A DNA stretch of 64,000 nucleotides from Sphingobacteriaceae bacterium (GCA_029266635.1 JAQSWM010000007.1:62001-126000), one strand, 5' to 3'; positions 17,433 to 26,882 are shown, numbered from the stretch's first letter. Numbers and translations: made by a program. The notes: generated from the sequence alone by a model not told the origin.

Positions 17433-17439
17433 CAGCCTT

Positions 17440-18723
17440 ATGAATTTTGTAGAAGAGTTACGCTGGCGGGGCATGCTGCACGATATTATGCCTGGTACTG
17501 AGGAGGAATTGAACAAGGCAATGGCATCAGGATATATCGGCTTTGACCCAACTGCCGACTCGCTGCATGTTGGCCATCTTACCCAGATCATGACGCTTAT
17601 TCACTTCCAGCAGGCAGGGCACAAGCCGGTGGCACTGGTTGGCGGTGCTACCGGGATGGTAGGCGATCCTTCAGGGAAATCAGCCGAGCGTAATTTGCTT
17701 TCTGAGGATGTGCTGAACCATAACGTGAAATGCCTTGAAAATCAGCTGAAGAAGTTTCTGGATTTCGATTGCGGTGCCAACAGCGCCGAAATGGTTAATA
17801 ATTACGACTGGTTCAAGAACTTTAATTTCCTGGATTTTATCCGTGATGTGGGAAAGCATATCACCGTAAATTATATGGTGGCGAAGGATTCCGTTAAGAA
17901 GAGGCTGGAGGGCGAGACGGGGATGTCGTTTACAGAATTTAGCTATCAACTGGTTCAGGGCTACGATTTTTACTGGCTCTGGAAGAACAAGAACTGCCTG
18001 GTACAAATGGGAGGATCAGATCAGTGGGGGAATATTGTGACAGGTACTGAACTGGTGAGAAGAAAAGGCGGAGGCACAGCTTTCGCGATCACTACACAGC
18101 TTATCAAAAAAGCGGATGGCACGAAGTTCGGGAAGACTGAGAGCGGTGCGGTTTGGCTGGATCCGAAGAAAACCTCACCGTACAAATTTTACCAGTTCTG
18201 GCTTAATACCAGCGATGCTGATGCGAAAAACTGGATCAGGATATTCTCTTTAAGATCCAGGGAAGAGATAGAGGCGATAGAGGCTGAGCACGAGCCGGCA
18301 CCACATCTCCGTTTGTTGCAAAAGGCGCTTGCGGAGGAAATTACGGTAAGAACTCACAGTGAAGAAGCTCTGCAAACTGCACTTAAAACTTCTGATTTTC
18401 TGTTCGGGAATGGCTCACTCGAGTTCCTTTCGGGGATGAGCGAGGAAGAAGTGCTGGACGTGTTCGATGGCATTCCTCAGTTCAGAATCTCTAAAGAGGA
18501 AATGGCAAACGGCGTCAATATAGTTGATCTTCTGGCTGAAAAGTCGCAGGTTTTCCCTTCAAAAGGCGAGGCTAAAAAGATGATAGCTGGTGGTGGCGTG
18601 GCTTTGAATAAAGAAAAAATTACTGATCCTGCTCAAACCCTAGCAGCAGATAAGCTGATTAACGGAAAGTTCCTGGTGGCGCAGAAAGGCAAGAAGAACT
18701 ACTTTTTGATTGAGGCGGTGTAG
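17440..18723 (+). CDS. tyrS: Tyrosyl-tRNA synthetase
   Basis: Class I aminoacyl-tRNA synthetase charging tRNA-Tyr; cytoplasmic dimer of 427 aa. The HIGH motif appears as HVGHL at 43-47, preceded by GFDPTADSL. The KMSKS loop is KFGKT at about 229-233. [18 protein letters not shown] tyrosine-binding sequence occurs as [17 protein letters not shown]. The C-terminal 65 residues form an S4 RNA-binding domain. Bacterial TyrRS-1 length. No T-box is expected or seen in the short leader. Confidence 0.97.
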   Translation: MNFVEELRWRGMLHDIMPGTEEELNKAMASGYIGFDPTADSLHVGHLTQIMTLIHFQQAGHKPVALVGGATGMVGDPSGKSAERNLLSEDVLNHNVKCLENQLKKFLDFDCGANSAEMVNNYDWFKNFNFLDFIRDVGKHITVNYMVAKDSVKKRLEGETGMSFTEFSYQLVQGYDFYWLWKNKNCLVQMGGSDQWGNIVTGTELVRRKGGGTAFAITTQLIKKADGTKFGKTESGAVWLDPKKTSPYKFYQFWLNTSDADAKNWIRIFSLRSREEIEAIEAEHEPAPHLRLLQKALAEEITVRTHSEEALQTALKTSDFLFGNGSLEFLSGMSEEEVLDVFDGIPQFRISKEEMANGVNIVDLLAEKSQVFPSKGEAKKMIAGGGVALNKEKITDPAQTLAADKLINGKFLVAQKGKKNYFLIEAV

Positions 18724-18768
18724 AGGAATTTAAAGATTCATTAATAGGAAGTGCGTTATATTTGATTT

Positions 18769-18960
18769 ATGGGCGCAAGAAAATTTTTGCTGATACTGTT
18801 TGGTCTGCTGACCATTGCAAGCAGTATAGCTCTGCTCCTTGTGTTTGTAGGGCCAAATGCTAAATCAGTAACATACCAGAACAGGTCTATGGCCGGACTA
18901 ATATTTCTCGTCTGCGGAGGATTTCTGCGGCGCCATATTCTGAGTTATAACCGAGATTAA
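18769..18960 (+). CDS. Small predicted membrane protein, unknown
   Basis: 63-aa ORF with two hydrophobic stretches (FLLILFGLLTIASSIALLLV and GLIFLVCGGFL) and basic ends, consistent with a two-helix inner-membrane protein. I do not recognise the family. It starts 45 bases after tyrS on the same strand, and the next gene is convergent. The codon pattern looks coding, but evidence is limited to length and hydropathy. Confidence 0.5.
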   Translation: MGARKFLLILFGLLTIASSIALLLVFVGPNAKSVTYQNRSMAGLIFLVCGGFLRRHILSYNRD

Positions 18961-18978
18961 ACTTGAGGCTCAGAGCAA

Positions 18979-20304
18979 TCAGAAATTATTTTCTCCCAAC
19001 GCCCTCTTAAACTCCTTCAACGCTCTTTCTCTCGCTTCTTTATGGTCAACGATTGGCTGCGGATATCTAAACGGATCGCTAAATTCCGGCACCCAATTTT
19101 TCACGTATTCTAGTTTCGGGTCAAACCGCTTTACCTGTAAATCCGGGTTGAAAATCCTGAAGTAAGGCACCGCGTCATTGCCCGAGCTTGCCGCCCATTG
19201 CCATCCGCCTACATTGCTTGCCTGTTCGTAGTCCAATAACATTCTGGCAAAATATGCTTCTCCCCAGCGCCAATCGATTAGCAGATGTTTGGTAAGAAAG
19301 CTTGCCGTAATCATCCGCACCCGATTATGCATCCAGCCGGTGGCATTTAGTTGGCGCATCCCTGCATCTACAATCGGGTAGCCGGTCCTGCCTTCGCACC
19401 ACGCCTGGAATTCCTCTTCATTATTTCGCCAGCGAATATTATCGTATTCGCGTTTAAACGCCTGTGTAACTGTTTGTGGAAAGTGCCACAAGATCATTGA
19501 GTAGAACTCCCGCCAGATAAGTTCGCTCAACCATGTCTTTTCTGTTGCCGCTAATGCCTCCCTCACTACCTCGCGTATGCTCACGGTGCCAAAGCGTAGA
19601 TGGATGCCAAGCTTCGAGGTACCTTCAATGGCGGGGAAGTCACGGGTTTTAAGGTAATCAGCAATAACGCTTTTGTAATGTGGCCCGGGAAGGGCGAGCC
19701 GGCTATCAGTAAAGCCGAGGCTCTCCAGCGAAGGAATGCGCATGGGCTCTATCTTCTGGAAATTACCTGCATGAATTTCAGTTGTAGGATAGCTCCTGAG
19801 GTGAAGATCCGGGTTAAGCCTTTCAAACCACCTGCGCTTATACGGAGTAAAAACGGTGTATGGGCTCAGGTTTTCCTTGACAATTTCACTCTTTTCGAAT
19901 ATCACATGGTCTTTGTAAAGGTGAAATCCCACGCCTTTACTTTGAAAAAGAAGCTTCAGCTTTTCATCGCGTTCTCTTGCGTACGGCTCGTAGTCATCAT
20001 TGGCAAATACATTCTTTACGTTGTATTCTGCCAGGATTTCCTTCCACGCGGCTTCCGGCGTATTGTGTTTGACCAGCACGCCCGACCCCATTTCAGCCAG
20101 CTGTTTGTTTAGACTCGATACTGCTTGATGGATAAACGTAACCCGGGCATCGTCGCGATCCTCCAGTTTATCGAGGATTTTGCTGTCAAAGATGAACAGG
20201 CAGAGAACCGGGAATCCGGAGTTCAAGGCATGGTGCAGTCCGGCATTATCGTTCAATCGCAAGTCGCGGCGAAACCAAAAAATATTTACTGCTTGTCGGT
20301 TCAT
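18979..20304 (-). CDS. phrB: Deoxyribodipyrimidine (CPD) photolyase
   Basis: 441-aa light-dependent DNA repair enzyme splitting cyclobutane pyrimidine dimers, with FAD as catalytic cofactor. The N-terminal photolyase alpha/beta domain begins IFWFRRDLRLNDNAGL. The C-terminal FAD domain contains ELIWREFYSMILWHFP, GYPIVDAGMRQLNATGWMHN and ASNVGGWQWAASSGNDAVPY, the class I CPD photolyase signature. Length is usual for bacteria. Its start overlaps the end of the TIGR01777 epimerase gene by four bases, so the two are co-translated. A cryptochrome DASH lies 3 kb away. Confidence 0.95.
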   Translation of the reverse strand: MNRQAVNIFWFRRDLRLNDNAGLHHALNSGFPVLCLFIFDSKILDKLEDRDDARVTFIHQAVSSLNKQLAEMGSGVLVKHNTPEAAWKEILAEYNVKNVFANDDYEPYARERDEKLKLLFQSKGVGFHLYKDHVIFEKSEIVKENLSPYTVFTPYKRRWFERLNPDLHLRSYPTTEIHAGNFQKIEPMRIPSLESLGFTDSRLALPGPHYKSVIADYLKTRDFPAIEGTSKLGIHLRFGTVSIREVVREALAATEKTWLSELIWREFYSMILWHFPQTVTQAFKREYDNIRWRNNEEEFQAWCEGRTGYPIVDAGMRQLNATGWMHNRVRMITASFLTKHLLIDWRWGEAYFARMLLDYEQASNVGGWQWAASSGNDAVPYFRIFNPDLQVKRFDPKLEYVKNWVPEFSDPFRYPQPIVDHKEARERALKEFKRALGENNF

Positions 20305-21212
20305 CTGTAAATCTCTTCCAAAGCTTCAGCCAGTTTGTTAAACTCAAATCTGAACCCCTGCTGCATTATTTTTTCTGCTGAAACACGGGTACTCGACAGA
20401 ACAACTTCACTCATTTCACCAAGCGCCAGCTTCAGCGCAAATGCCGGAACGTTGGGCAGCCACAAAGGCTTTTTAAGAGCCTGAGCGATAGCTTTTGTGA
20501 GTTCCTGGTTGGTAACGGGGTGAGATGTTGCCATGTTGTAATTGCCACTGATCTGTGCGTTCTCAAGTGCAAACAAGTACATCTTCACAGCATCTTTTAT
20601 ATGAATCCAGCTTTGCCATTGACTGCCCGAGCCAAGGGCAGCACCGAGCCCGAGCCGCACCAGTTTGTCCATTTGAGGCAAAGCACCGCCTTCGCGGGCA
20701 AGCACCAGCCCGGTGCGAAGTTTAACTATACGCAAGCCAAGCGCTGCTTCTGCATCCACAGCTTTCTCCCATTCCCTGCAAGACTCTGCGAGGAAGCCGC
20801 TTCCGCTCGGGCTTTCTTCGGTAAGCAGTCCATCGCCGCGGTCGCCGTAGAAGCCTACTGCTGAGGCAGAGATCAGCGCCTCAACCTTGTGTGCCTTTCT
20901 TTCCAGGAGTTTGTAGATGAGATCAATAGATGCAGTGCGGCTCTGGATGATTTTCATTTTCCGCTTTGCAGTCCAGCGCTTTTTAGCGATGCCTTCACCG
21001 GCGAGGTGAATAATTGCACTAACGCCATCTATGCAGCGCTCGTCAATTTCGCCCTTGTAAACATCCCACGCAAAAACCTCCACATCATGCTTGGCAGGTT
21101 TAGCACTTCTGCTCAGATGGCGCACGTGATAGCCAATGTCAAGGAGCAACTGAGTAAGATGGCTTCCTATAAGTCCGCTGCCTCCTGTTATGAGTATGGT
21201 TTTATTTTCCAA
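20301..21212 (-). CDS. TIGR01777-family NAD(P)-dependent epimerase (SDR39U-type)
   Basis: 303-aa extended SDR protein. The Rossmann motif GGSGLIGSHL is at residues 10-19; WDVYKGEID, IIHLAGEGIAKKRWTAKRK and SASAVGFYGDRG are hallmarks of the TIGR01777/YfcH group, and the C-terminal DUF1731 extension (LPNVPAFALKLALGEMSEVVLSS) is present. The substrate is unknown for the whole family. In many bacteria this gene sits with photolyase or cryptochrome genes, as here, where it overlaps phrB by four bases. It diverges from the ferredoxin-like gene. Confidence 0.9.
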   Translation of the reverse strand: MENKTILITGGSGLIGSHLTQLLLDIGYHVRHLSRSAKPAKHDVEVFAWDVYKGEIDERCIDGVSAIIHLAGEGIAKKRWTAKRKMKIIQSRTASIDLIYKLLERKAHKVEALISASAVGFYGDRGDGLLTEESPSGSGFLAESCREWEKAVDAEAALGLRIVKLRTGLVLAREGGALPQMDKLVRLGLGAALGSGSQWQSWIHIKDAVKMYLFALENAQISGNYNMATSHPVTNQELTKAIAQALKKPLWLPNVPAFALKLALGEMSEVVLSSTRVSAEKIMQQGFRFEFNKLAEALEEIYR

Positions 21213-21269
21213 AGCTTTTTGTAAAGTACGGATTGCACGCCTCTCCCGATTTATGAAGTATGCAATTTG

Positions 21270-21277
21270 TACTTTTG
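21270..21277 (+). promoter_or_regulatory. -7 promoter element TACTTTTG before the ferredoxin-like gene
   Basis: TAnnTTTG match ending three bases before the ATG at 21281. It supports that ATG over the upstream in-frame ATG at 21260, which would precede the promoter, and suggests leaderless mRNA. Confidence 0.45.
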
Positions 21278-21280
21278 AGC

Positions 21281-21601
21281 ATGTTGTACAAAAAGCACAT
21301 ATTCATCTGTACCAATCAACGTCCGGAAGGCTCAAGAGTTTGCTGCGGCGAAGCACACGGGCTGGCGCTTGTTGCCGCTTTTAAGAAGCAGATCAAGGAT
21401 AAAAACCTGAATGTTGAGATGCGTGCCCAGCGCACGGGCTGCATGGAAACATGCGAACTCGGACCGAGCGTAGTAGTATATCCCGAAGGTGTGTTTTATG
21501 GCAAGGTGCAGTTGAGCGATGTGGACGAAATTGTTTCAGAACACCTCGAAAACGATCGGGTGGTAAACAGGCTGGTAATGGATTTTTCTAAACTACCTTA
21601 A
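21281..21601 (+). CDS. Thioredoxin-like [2Fe-2S] ferredoxin
   Basis: 106-aa protein of the thioredoxin-like 2Fe-2S ferredoxin group. The likely cluster ligands are in HIFICTNQRP, SRVCCGEAHG and CMETCELGP, giving the C-x(10-11)-C-x(30+)-C-x3-C spacing of the family. It probably carries electrons in the cytoplasm; the partner is unknown. The start at 21281 (MLYKKHIF) fits the domain boundary and the promoter. Its stop codon overlaps the convergent CBS gene by four bases. Grouped with photolyase, epimerase and cryptochrome genes. Confidence 0.88.
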   Translation: MLYKKHIFICTNQRPEGSRVCCGEAHGLALVAAFKKQIKDKNLNVEMRAQRTGCMETCELGPSVVVYPEGVFYGKVQLSDVDEIVSEHLENDRVVNRLVMDFSKLP

Positions 21602-22026
21602 TTGCTGATGTAGCTTTCCAGTTGCTGAATAGTAGTTTTCTGCAGCTCAATCAATGACTTAACTACATCGCCGATGGAAATCATCCCGCTAACACTACCA
21701 TTCTCCACAACAGGCAAATGGCGGATATGATTACGCGTCATCAATTCCATGCAGTTTTCAATTGGCTCAGCCGCGGCAATGGTGATCAGTTCTGAGGTCA
21801 TCACCTCGCTGATCAACGTAGTTTTAGACGATCTTCCCTGCAATACGATCTTCCGGGCGTAATCTCTTTCGGTGAAGATGCCTTTGAGCTCGTTGCCTTC
21901 CATCACCAGCAAAGCGCTGATGTTTTTGTCCATCATCAGCTGTAAAGCTTCAAACACAGACGTTGACGGGCTTACAGAGAATAGCTCGTTGGACTTATTT
22001 TGCAGGATGTAAGTGATCGTTTTCAT
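21598..22026 (-). CDS. Two-CBS-domain protein
   Basis: 142-aa cytoplasmic protein made of a tandem CBS pair (about residues 8-68 and 73-135). Typical elements are present: VFEALQLMMDKNISALLVME, GIFTERDYARKI and IENCMELMTRNHIRHLPVVE. Such Bateman modules bind adenine nucleotides and report energy state; the partner is not identifiable. It is divergent from the cryptochrome gene across a 180-base region and convergent with the ferredoxin gene. Confidence 0.92.
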   Translation of the reverse strand: MKTITYILQNKSNELFSVSPSTSVFEALQLMMDKNISALLVMEGNELKGIFTERDYARKIVLQGRSSKTTLISEVMTSELITIAAAEPIENCMELMTRNHIRHLPVVENGSVSGMISIGDVVKSLIELQKTTIQQLESYISN

Positions 22027-22208
22027 AATTGGTGGTTATAAATTGAAGTTACGAAAACATCATCAATTGCAACATGCATGAAAAGTTTTATCAACTAAAA
22101 CTTACATGCAAATGATAAGCAACAAGCTATTTTATCTGAACTTTGGACATCGCGGCTGTAGCCGATAATCGGCGTTTAAAGCTATATTTACTCACCAACC
22201 AGTTCAAT

Positions 22209-23639
22209 ATGCCCGGAAAAACCATTTTAGTATGGTTTAGAAATGATTTGCGGATCCACGACAATGAGATTCTGCTCGAGGCAGTGAAAAAAGCTGACCA
22301 CATTTTACCGGTATATTGTTTTGATCCCCGCTATTTTACGGAGAGTCCCTACAGAACACTTAAAACGGGTGCTTTCAGAGCTAAGTTTCTGATAGAAAGT
22401 GTAGCAGGCCTTCGGGCATCATTAGAAAATTTGGGAGGAGGATTGCTGGTGGCGTGCGCCAAACCGGAAGAGGTTTTGCCTGAAATTGCCCGACGCTACC
22501 AGGTCTCCGAGGTGTATCATCACCGGGAAGTGGCTGTTGAGGAAACCGACATTTCCGCTAAAGTTGAGGCAGCACTCTGGAAATTACAGATCAATTTGAA
22601 ACATTTCATCGGGCACACCCTCTACCACAAAGAAGATCTCCCATTCCCGATCAAGGATATTCCAGATGTATTTTCAACCTTCAGGAAGAAAATAGAACGC
22701 GACAGTGCGGTTCGCCCTAGTTTTGCCACTCCGGTTTCTATCAGCACACCGCAGCTTGAGCCCACGGAATTGCCCACGCTTTCCGACCTGGGTTTAGAAG
22801 AGCCGAAACCTGATCCCCACTCCGTCTTGAACTTTAAAGGAGGCGAGGCTGAAGGGCTGAAGCGCATGCATGAGTATTTCTGGCAGAAGGATATGCTGAA
22901 GAGTTATAAAGCAAACCGGGGCGTGTTGCTGGGTAGCGATTCTTCTTCCAAACTCTCGCCATGGATCTCTTTGGGCTGCCTTTCAACCCGCGAAGTTTAT
23001 TGGGAGATTAAAAAGTATGAGAAAGAGTGGGGCGCAAGTGATTCTACTCATTCCCTGATTTTAGAGCTGCTGTGGCGGGATTATTTCCGGTTCATGTTCA
23101 AGAAGCATGGGTATAAATACTTTAGCCCGACCGGTTCAATCAGCGAAAAGCCTGAATTATCAGCAACGCAGGCATACTTATTTGAAAAATGGAAGAATGG
23201 CGCAACCGGAATTCCTTTCATAGATGCCAACATGCGTGAGCTTAAAGCGACCGGGTTTATGAGCAACAAAGGGAGGCAGGTTGTTGCGAGTTTTCTGATA
23301 CACAATTTGCAAGTGGACGGTGCCTGGGGCGCTGCCTGGTTTGAAGAAAACTTGCTCGATCACTCACCGGCAAGCAACCGGGGCAACTGGGCCTATGCGG
23401 CGGGTGTGGCAAATGATCCGCGGGAGAAACGGCAGTTTGATGTATTGAAACAAGCCCCGGAACTTGATCCGAAAGGCGATTATGTGCGCACCTGGATACC
23501 TGATCTTGCTGCTATCCCGGGCGCCGTCATCCACAAGCCTTGGGCGCTCAGCCCGGAGGAAATTGCGGCTTTTGGGATAGAACCTTCATCTGTTTACCTG
23601 CATCCGGTGTTGCTTCAAAATTATTTTCCGGCTAATTAG
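22209..23639 (+). CDS. cry: Cryptochrome DASH
   Basis: 476-aa flavoprotein of the cryptochrome-DASH branch, which repairs CPDs in single-stranded DNA and may act as a light sensor. It starts GKTILVWFRNDLRIHDNE; the DASH signature RGNWAYAAGVANDPRE in the FAD domain separates it from the CPD photolyase at 18.98 kb. Other family blocks are ELLWRDYFRFMFKKHGYK and FIDANMRELKATGFMSNKGR. An in-frame ATG at 22143 would add 22 residues lacking homology, so 22209 is chosen. Both photolyase-family genes lie within 5 kb, with small redox and energy-sensing proteins between. Confidence 0.94.
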   Translation: MPGKTILVWFRNDLRIHDNEILLEAVKKADHILPVYCFDPRYFTESPYRTLKTGAFRAKFLIESVAGLRASLENLGGGLLVACAKPEEVLPEIARRYQVSEVYHHREVAVEETDISAKVEAALWKLQINLKHFIGHTLYHKEDLPFPIKDIPDVFSTFRKKIERDSAVRPSFATPVSISTPQLEPTELPTLSDLGLEEPKPDPHSVLNFKGGEAEGLKRMHEYFWQKDMLKSYKANRGVLLGSDSSSKLSPWISLGCLSTREVYWEIKKYEKEWGASDSTHSLILELLWRDYFRFMFKKHGYKYFSPTGSISEKPELSATQAYLFEKWKNGATGIPFIDANMRELKATGFMSNKGRQVVASFLIHNLQVDGAWGAAWFEENLLDHSPASNRGNWAYAAGVANDPREKRQFDVLKQAPELDPKGDYVRTWIPDLAAIPGAVIHKPWALSPEEIAAFGIEPSSVYLHPVLLQNYFPAN

Positions 23640-23698
23640 CTCATCCATCTCAATCAATAGCTAAATTGATTATTTTTAGCCTGTTAACCCATTCCTTC

Positions 23699-24241
23699 AT
23701 GTTGAGATCAGCCCTCTTATCTGCTATCTTTCTTCTTGTTTACTGCCAGTTAAAAGCACAGAATTCTGTTTTTGATGTAGGCCTGCGATTTCAGAAGTCT
23801 GTAAACCTATATTCTGAGAATGGGATTTCATTGAATTACTCAAGCCGAAAGCTACGTCCCGACAGGCTTTTCTTTGGATTCACTTATGTTACGAGCCGCC
23901 TGGGAAGTGCGTATAAATCAAATGCCATAAAGCAAGATAATTATCTGCTTTCATCTGCATGGGTGTTCAGGCAAAAGCATGTTTGGAGGCCATTTGTGCG
24001 AGGGAACCTGGGCTATTTTTCTGCTGATTACGGCGATGCAGTTTTTGATGTGCTCCCGCGGCATTCACCCATCTTTTCTACTGAACTGGGCTTGAGCTTT
24101 AAAGCCAGCCTTCCGCTCAAGCTCTCAACATCCTTAGGCTACAATTTTATAACCGGCGATGGCGTTGAAGGGCCGGGCACTCTGTATCCCGTGTTTTATC
24201 AGGCCACATTGTCCTGGGATATCTTTTCTAAAAACAAGTAA
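23699..24241 (+). CDS. Small outer-membrane beta-barrel-like protein, unknown
   Basis: 180-aa secreted protein. Signal peptide LRSALLSAIFLLVYCQLKAQ ends in the common Bacteroidetes KAQ cleavage site. The mature chain alternates polar and hydrophobic residues in eight or so strands and ends with YQATLSWDIF, compatible with an 8-stranded outer-membrane barrel. No specific family recognised. The ATG at 23699 is chosen because it starts the signal peptide directly. It lies four bases before the esterase gene, so the two probably form an operon. Confidence 0.65.
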   Translation: MLRSALLSAIFLLVYCQLKAQNSVFDVGLRFQKSVNLYSENGISLNYSSRKLRPDRLFFGFTYVTSRLGSAYKSNAIKQDNYLLSSAWVFRQKHVWRPFVRGNLGYFSADYGDAVFDVLPRHSPIFSTELGLSFKASLPLKLSTSLGYNFITGDGVEGPGTLYPVFYQATLSWDIFSKNK

Positions 24242-24245
24242 AAGA

Positions 24246-25178
24246 ATGAAGAAGATCATATTTGGGTTCTTAGTGTTGTTGTTTTTTTCCGGATGCGGCA
24301 AAAATCCCGAGCTGAGTGCTGATATGCTGGGCGGCGGAAAAATATTTGATCCGCTTACATACCAGCCCGAGAAATATCTTTTATCGGTGTCAAAACCAAC
24401 ACCCACTACAATAGAGGCTGCCAAGCCGGTGCTTATTGCTTGTCACGGTTATAGCGCCAGTACCTTTGAGTGGGATGAATTTCGTATCTGGATGGACAAT
24501 CGCAGCGACTTCTACTTATCGCAGGTGCTTTTAGCGGGACATGGAAGAACTTATGAAGAATTTAAAGCCTCTACCTGGAAGGATTGGCAATCATCCATCG
24601 CCGACGAATACAACAAACTCGTGAAAGCCGGCTACAAGAAGATTAATTTTGTAGCATCGTCCACGAGCTGCCCTCTGCTGCTTGATATGGTGAATTCCGG
24701 CTATTTTGATAATGCACCTTCAACGGTAAACATTATGCTTATCGATCCGATCATCATACCTTCCGACAAAACTTTGTCTTTGGTGGGCATAGTAGGGCCG
24801 ATGCTGGGCTACATTGAGGCAGATAACACAAAAGAAGAAGACAAGTATTACTACCATTATAGCCCTCAGGAAACCCTCCAGCAGTTGCAAAATGTTCTCA
24901 CCACTGTTCGGAAGGAACTTGAACATGGAATCACGCTTTCGCCAAAAGTCTCCCTTAAAGTTTATAAATCTATCCAGGATCCCACCGCCGACCCCGTAAG
25001 CGCAGTGCTGATCTACAATGGCGTAAAAACCAGCACAGGAGAGAAAATAGATCTCCAGATGGTGAATTCCAGGCTTCATGTATTCACCCGCCTTACGTTG
25101 CGGCCGAACGTTGCAGAGACAGACTGGGACAATCAGACTACGGCTTTTGAAGATATTGCCGCCCGCATCAAGCGTTAA
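24246..25178 (+). CDS. Alpha/beta-hydrolase-like lipoprotein (esterase)
   Basis: 310-aa predicted lipoprotein: hydrophobic leader FGFLVLLFFSGC with lipidated Cys. The fold is alpha/beta hydrolase: the HGYSAS oxyanion region, then LLAGHGRTYEEF. The nucleophile elbow reads FVASSTSCPLLL; the central Ser is kept, but the usual Gly residues of GxSxG are Ala and Ser, so activity is uncertain. A candidate His lies in SRLHVFTRL. It begins four bases after the small barrel gene; a longer in-frame ORF from 24159 has no supporting homology and lacks the lipobox position. Confidence 0.72.
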   Translation: MKKIIFGFLVLLFFSGCGKNPELSADMLGGGKIFDPLTYQPEKYLLSVSKPTPTTIEAAKPVLIACHGYSASTFEWDEFRIWMDNRSDFYLSQVLLAGHGRTYEEFKASTWKDWQSSIADEYNKLVKAGYKKINFVASSTSCPLLLDMVNSGYFDNAPSTVNIMLIDPIIIPSDKTLSLVGIVGPMLGYIEADNTKEEDKYYYHYSPQETLQQLQNVLTTVRKELEHGITLSPKVSLKVYKSIQDPTADPVSAVLIYNGVKTSTGEKIDLQMVNSRLHVFTRLTLRPNVAETDWDNQTTAFEDIAARIKR

Positions 25179-25234
25179 TTATATCTGGCATGTAATTTTC
25201 TGTAACAGGGCTTAGCCATGCGCAAGCATGTGGC

Positions 25235-25242
25235 TATCTTTG
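25235..25242 (+). promoter_or_regulatory. -7 promoter element TATCTTTG overlapping an inverted repeat
   Basis: TAnnTTTG match 38 bases upstream of the MFS ATG. An imperfect inverted repeat, AGCCATGC and GCATGTGGCT, occupies 25214-25235 and abuts the element, a position where an operator could sit. Confidence 0.4.
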
Positions 25243-25280
25243 CAAAAGTGTATTTTGTACACTTTGAGTAAAAGCTATCG

Positions 25281-26456
25281 ATGAAGAAAAGTTTGATTTC
25301 TCTTACAATGGGCGGGCTTAGCTTGGGCATGGCAGAATTTATGATGATGGGCGTCCTACCCGATGTGTCTAAATCTCTGTCCGTTTCCATCCCGACAGCG
25401 GGCCACCTGATCTCGGCTTATGCGCTAGGCGTTGTAATTGGTGCGCCGCTCATGGTTGGCTTATTTTCAAAGCTCAGCCCCAAAAAGGTGCTGATCGGGA
25501 TGATGCTCGCTTTTGCTTTTTTCAATGCCCTGTTTGCTTTGTCGCCCAATTACGAGCTGTTGCTTGTTTCGCGTGTGCTTTCAGGCTTGCCGCACGGGGC
25601 CTTCTTCGGTATTGGAGCCGTTGTAGCTAGCAAATTAGCCGAGCCGGGAAAAGAAGCACGGGCTGTTTCCATGATGTTTGCAGGACTGACGATTGCAAAT
25701 ATTTTCGGCGTCCCGTTAGGCACGTACATTGGGCATAACCTAAGCTGGCGGCTTTCTTTCGCTATTGTTGCGGTGTTCGGGTTAATTACTGCTTCAATGA
25801 CCAAATTCTGGCTGCCTGTCGTTGACCATGAGAGCCCGGCGAGTTTTAAGAGCAGCCTTCGGGTTTTTAAGAACGTTGATCCTTGGCTGATCATTGGCAT
25901 TTCTGCGATAGGTACGGGTGGGATGTTCGCCTGGATAAGCTATATCGCTCCGCTGATGAGCGAGGTGGCAGGCTTCAGCAAAAATATGATCGCTATGATC
26001 ATGGTCATTGCAGGTTTGGGCATGGCTGTGGGGAATTTTGTGGGAGGCGTGCTTGCCGACAAGTTTTCTCCTGTGATTACAACTACTTTGCTGCTAAGCT
26101 CGATGGTTGCTGCATTGTTCATCGTTGCCAACGTCTCCCATATAAAAATTCCGGCCATACTGCTCACCTTCATTACCGGCGCAATTGCTTTCGCGGTCAT
26201 CGCACCCATGCAAATGCTGATGATCAATGCAGCGAAGGGCTCGGAAATGATCGCCTCGGCTGTGCTTCAGGCTACCGCGAATTTTGGAAACGCAATCGGC
26301 GCTTTCCTCGGCGGATTGCCCATCGCGGCGGGCTATGGCTTTACCTCGCCGGAGTACGTCGGCATGGTGCTGGCTGGAGTAGGGGTTGCGATTTGCGGAG
26401 TTCTGATCTGGAGGACAAGGACAGCGGGTGGTAAACTAGTTGCAAATTGCAGTTGA
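25281..26456 (+). CDS. MFS transporter, AraJ/DHA1 type exporter
   Basis: 391-aa inner-membrane protein with 12 predicted helices. The opening (SLGMAEFMMMGVLPDVSKSL), PTAGHLISAYALGVVIGAPL and RVLSGLPHGAFFGIGAVVAS are hallmarks of the AraJ/YdhP drug:H+ antiporter (DHA1) branch. The substrate is not deducible; these often export arabinose-like sugars or drugs. Monocistronic with its own promoter; the gene to the right is convergent. Confidence 0.9.
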   Translation: MKKSLISLTMGGLSLGMAEFMMMGVLPDVSKSLSVSIPTAGHLISAYALGVVIGAPLMVGLFSKLSPKKVLIGMMLAFAFFNALFALSPNYELLLVSRVLSGLPHGAFFGIGAVVASKLAEPGKEARAVSMMFAGLTIANIFGVPLGTYIGHNLSWRLSFAIVAVFGLITASMTKFWLPVVDHESPASFKSSLRVFKNVDPWLIIGISAIGTGGMFAWISYIAPLMSEVAGFSKNMIAMIMVIAGLGMAVGNFVGGVLADKFSPVITTTLLLSSMVAALFIVANVSHIKIPAILLTFITGAIAFAVIAPMQMLMINAAKGSEMIASAVLQATANFGNAIGAFLGGLPIAAGYGFTSPEYVGMVLAGVGVAICGVLIWRTRTAGGKLVANCS

Positions 26457-26460
26457 GTTC

Positions 26461-26871
26461 TCAGAAGAAAGTGTACGTGTAGGTTGTATAACTGCTGCAT
26501 TTTTTGTCATCCCGGTGGGCCGTGTAGCCGCTGGGATTAAATAAATTGCCCTGATCGGTGCTCTTTATAGCCTTTGCGTTGTTTATCGTAGTGATTTTAG
26601 ATGAGTAATGTACCGACTGAATCTTATTCCCGTAGAAAACCTGAACCGAATCCAGTAGAGGCGAAAAAAGCAAGTCCCAATTAGCTTGTCGGGCTTCGGC
26701 TGGGTTTAAAACAAGTAGGGATCGGCGGTTGGCGTTTTCAAATCCGATCAGTTCCACCTTTTCAGGAGAGCTGTTGGTGAATAAGGTCGCCATTTCAATT
26801 ATCGCCTTGCAGCAGGAGCTAATGATCAAAGCGGAGATAAGCAACAGAACAGAAACAGACGTCTTAAGCAT
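26461..26871 (-). CDS. Small lipoprotein, unknown function
   Basis: 136-aa ORF with an N-terminal hydrophobic stretch ending SALIISSCC, a plausible lipobox with lipidated Cys at 20 or 21. The rest is polar and contains a Cys near the C-terminus (DDKKCSS). No family recognised. It lies 11 bases after the GNAT gene at the end of a minus-strand cluster (VOC, VOC, GNAT, this gene). Confidence 0.6.
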   Translation of the reverse strand: MLKTSVSVLLLISALIISSCCKAIIEMATLFTNSSPEKVELIGFENANRRSLLVLNPAEARQANWDLLFSPLLDSVQVFYGNKIQSVHYSSKITTINNAKAIKSTDQGNLFNPSGYTAHRDDKKCSSYTTYTYTFF

Positions 26872-26882
26872 ACACTACAAAC

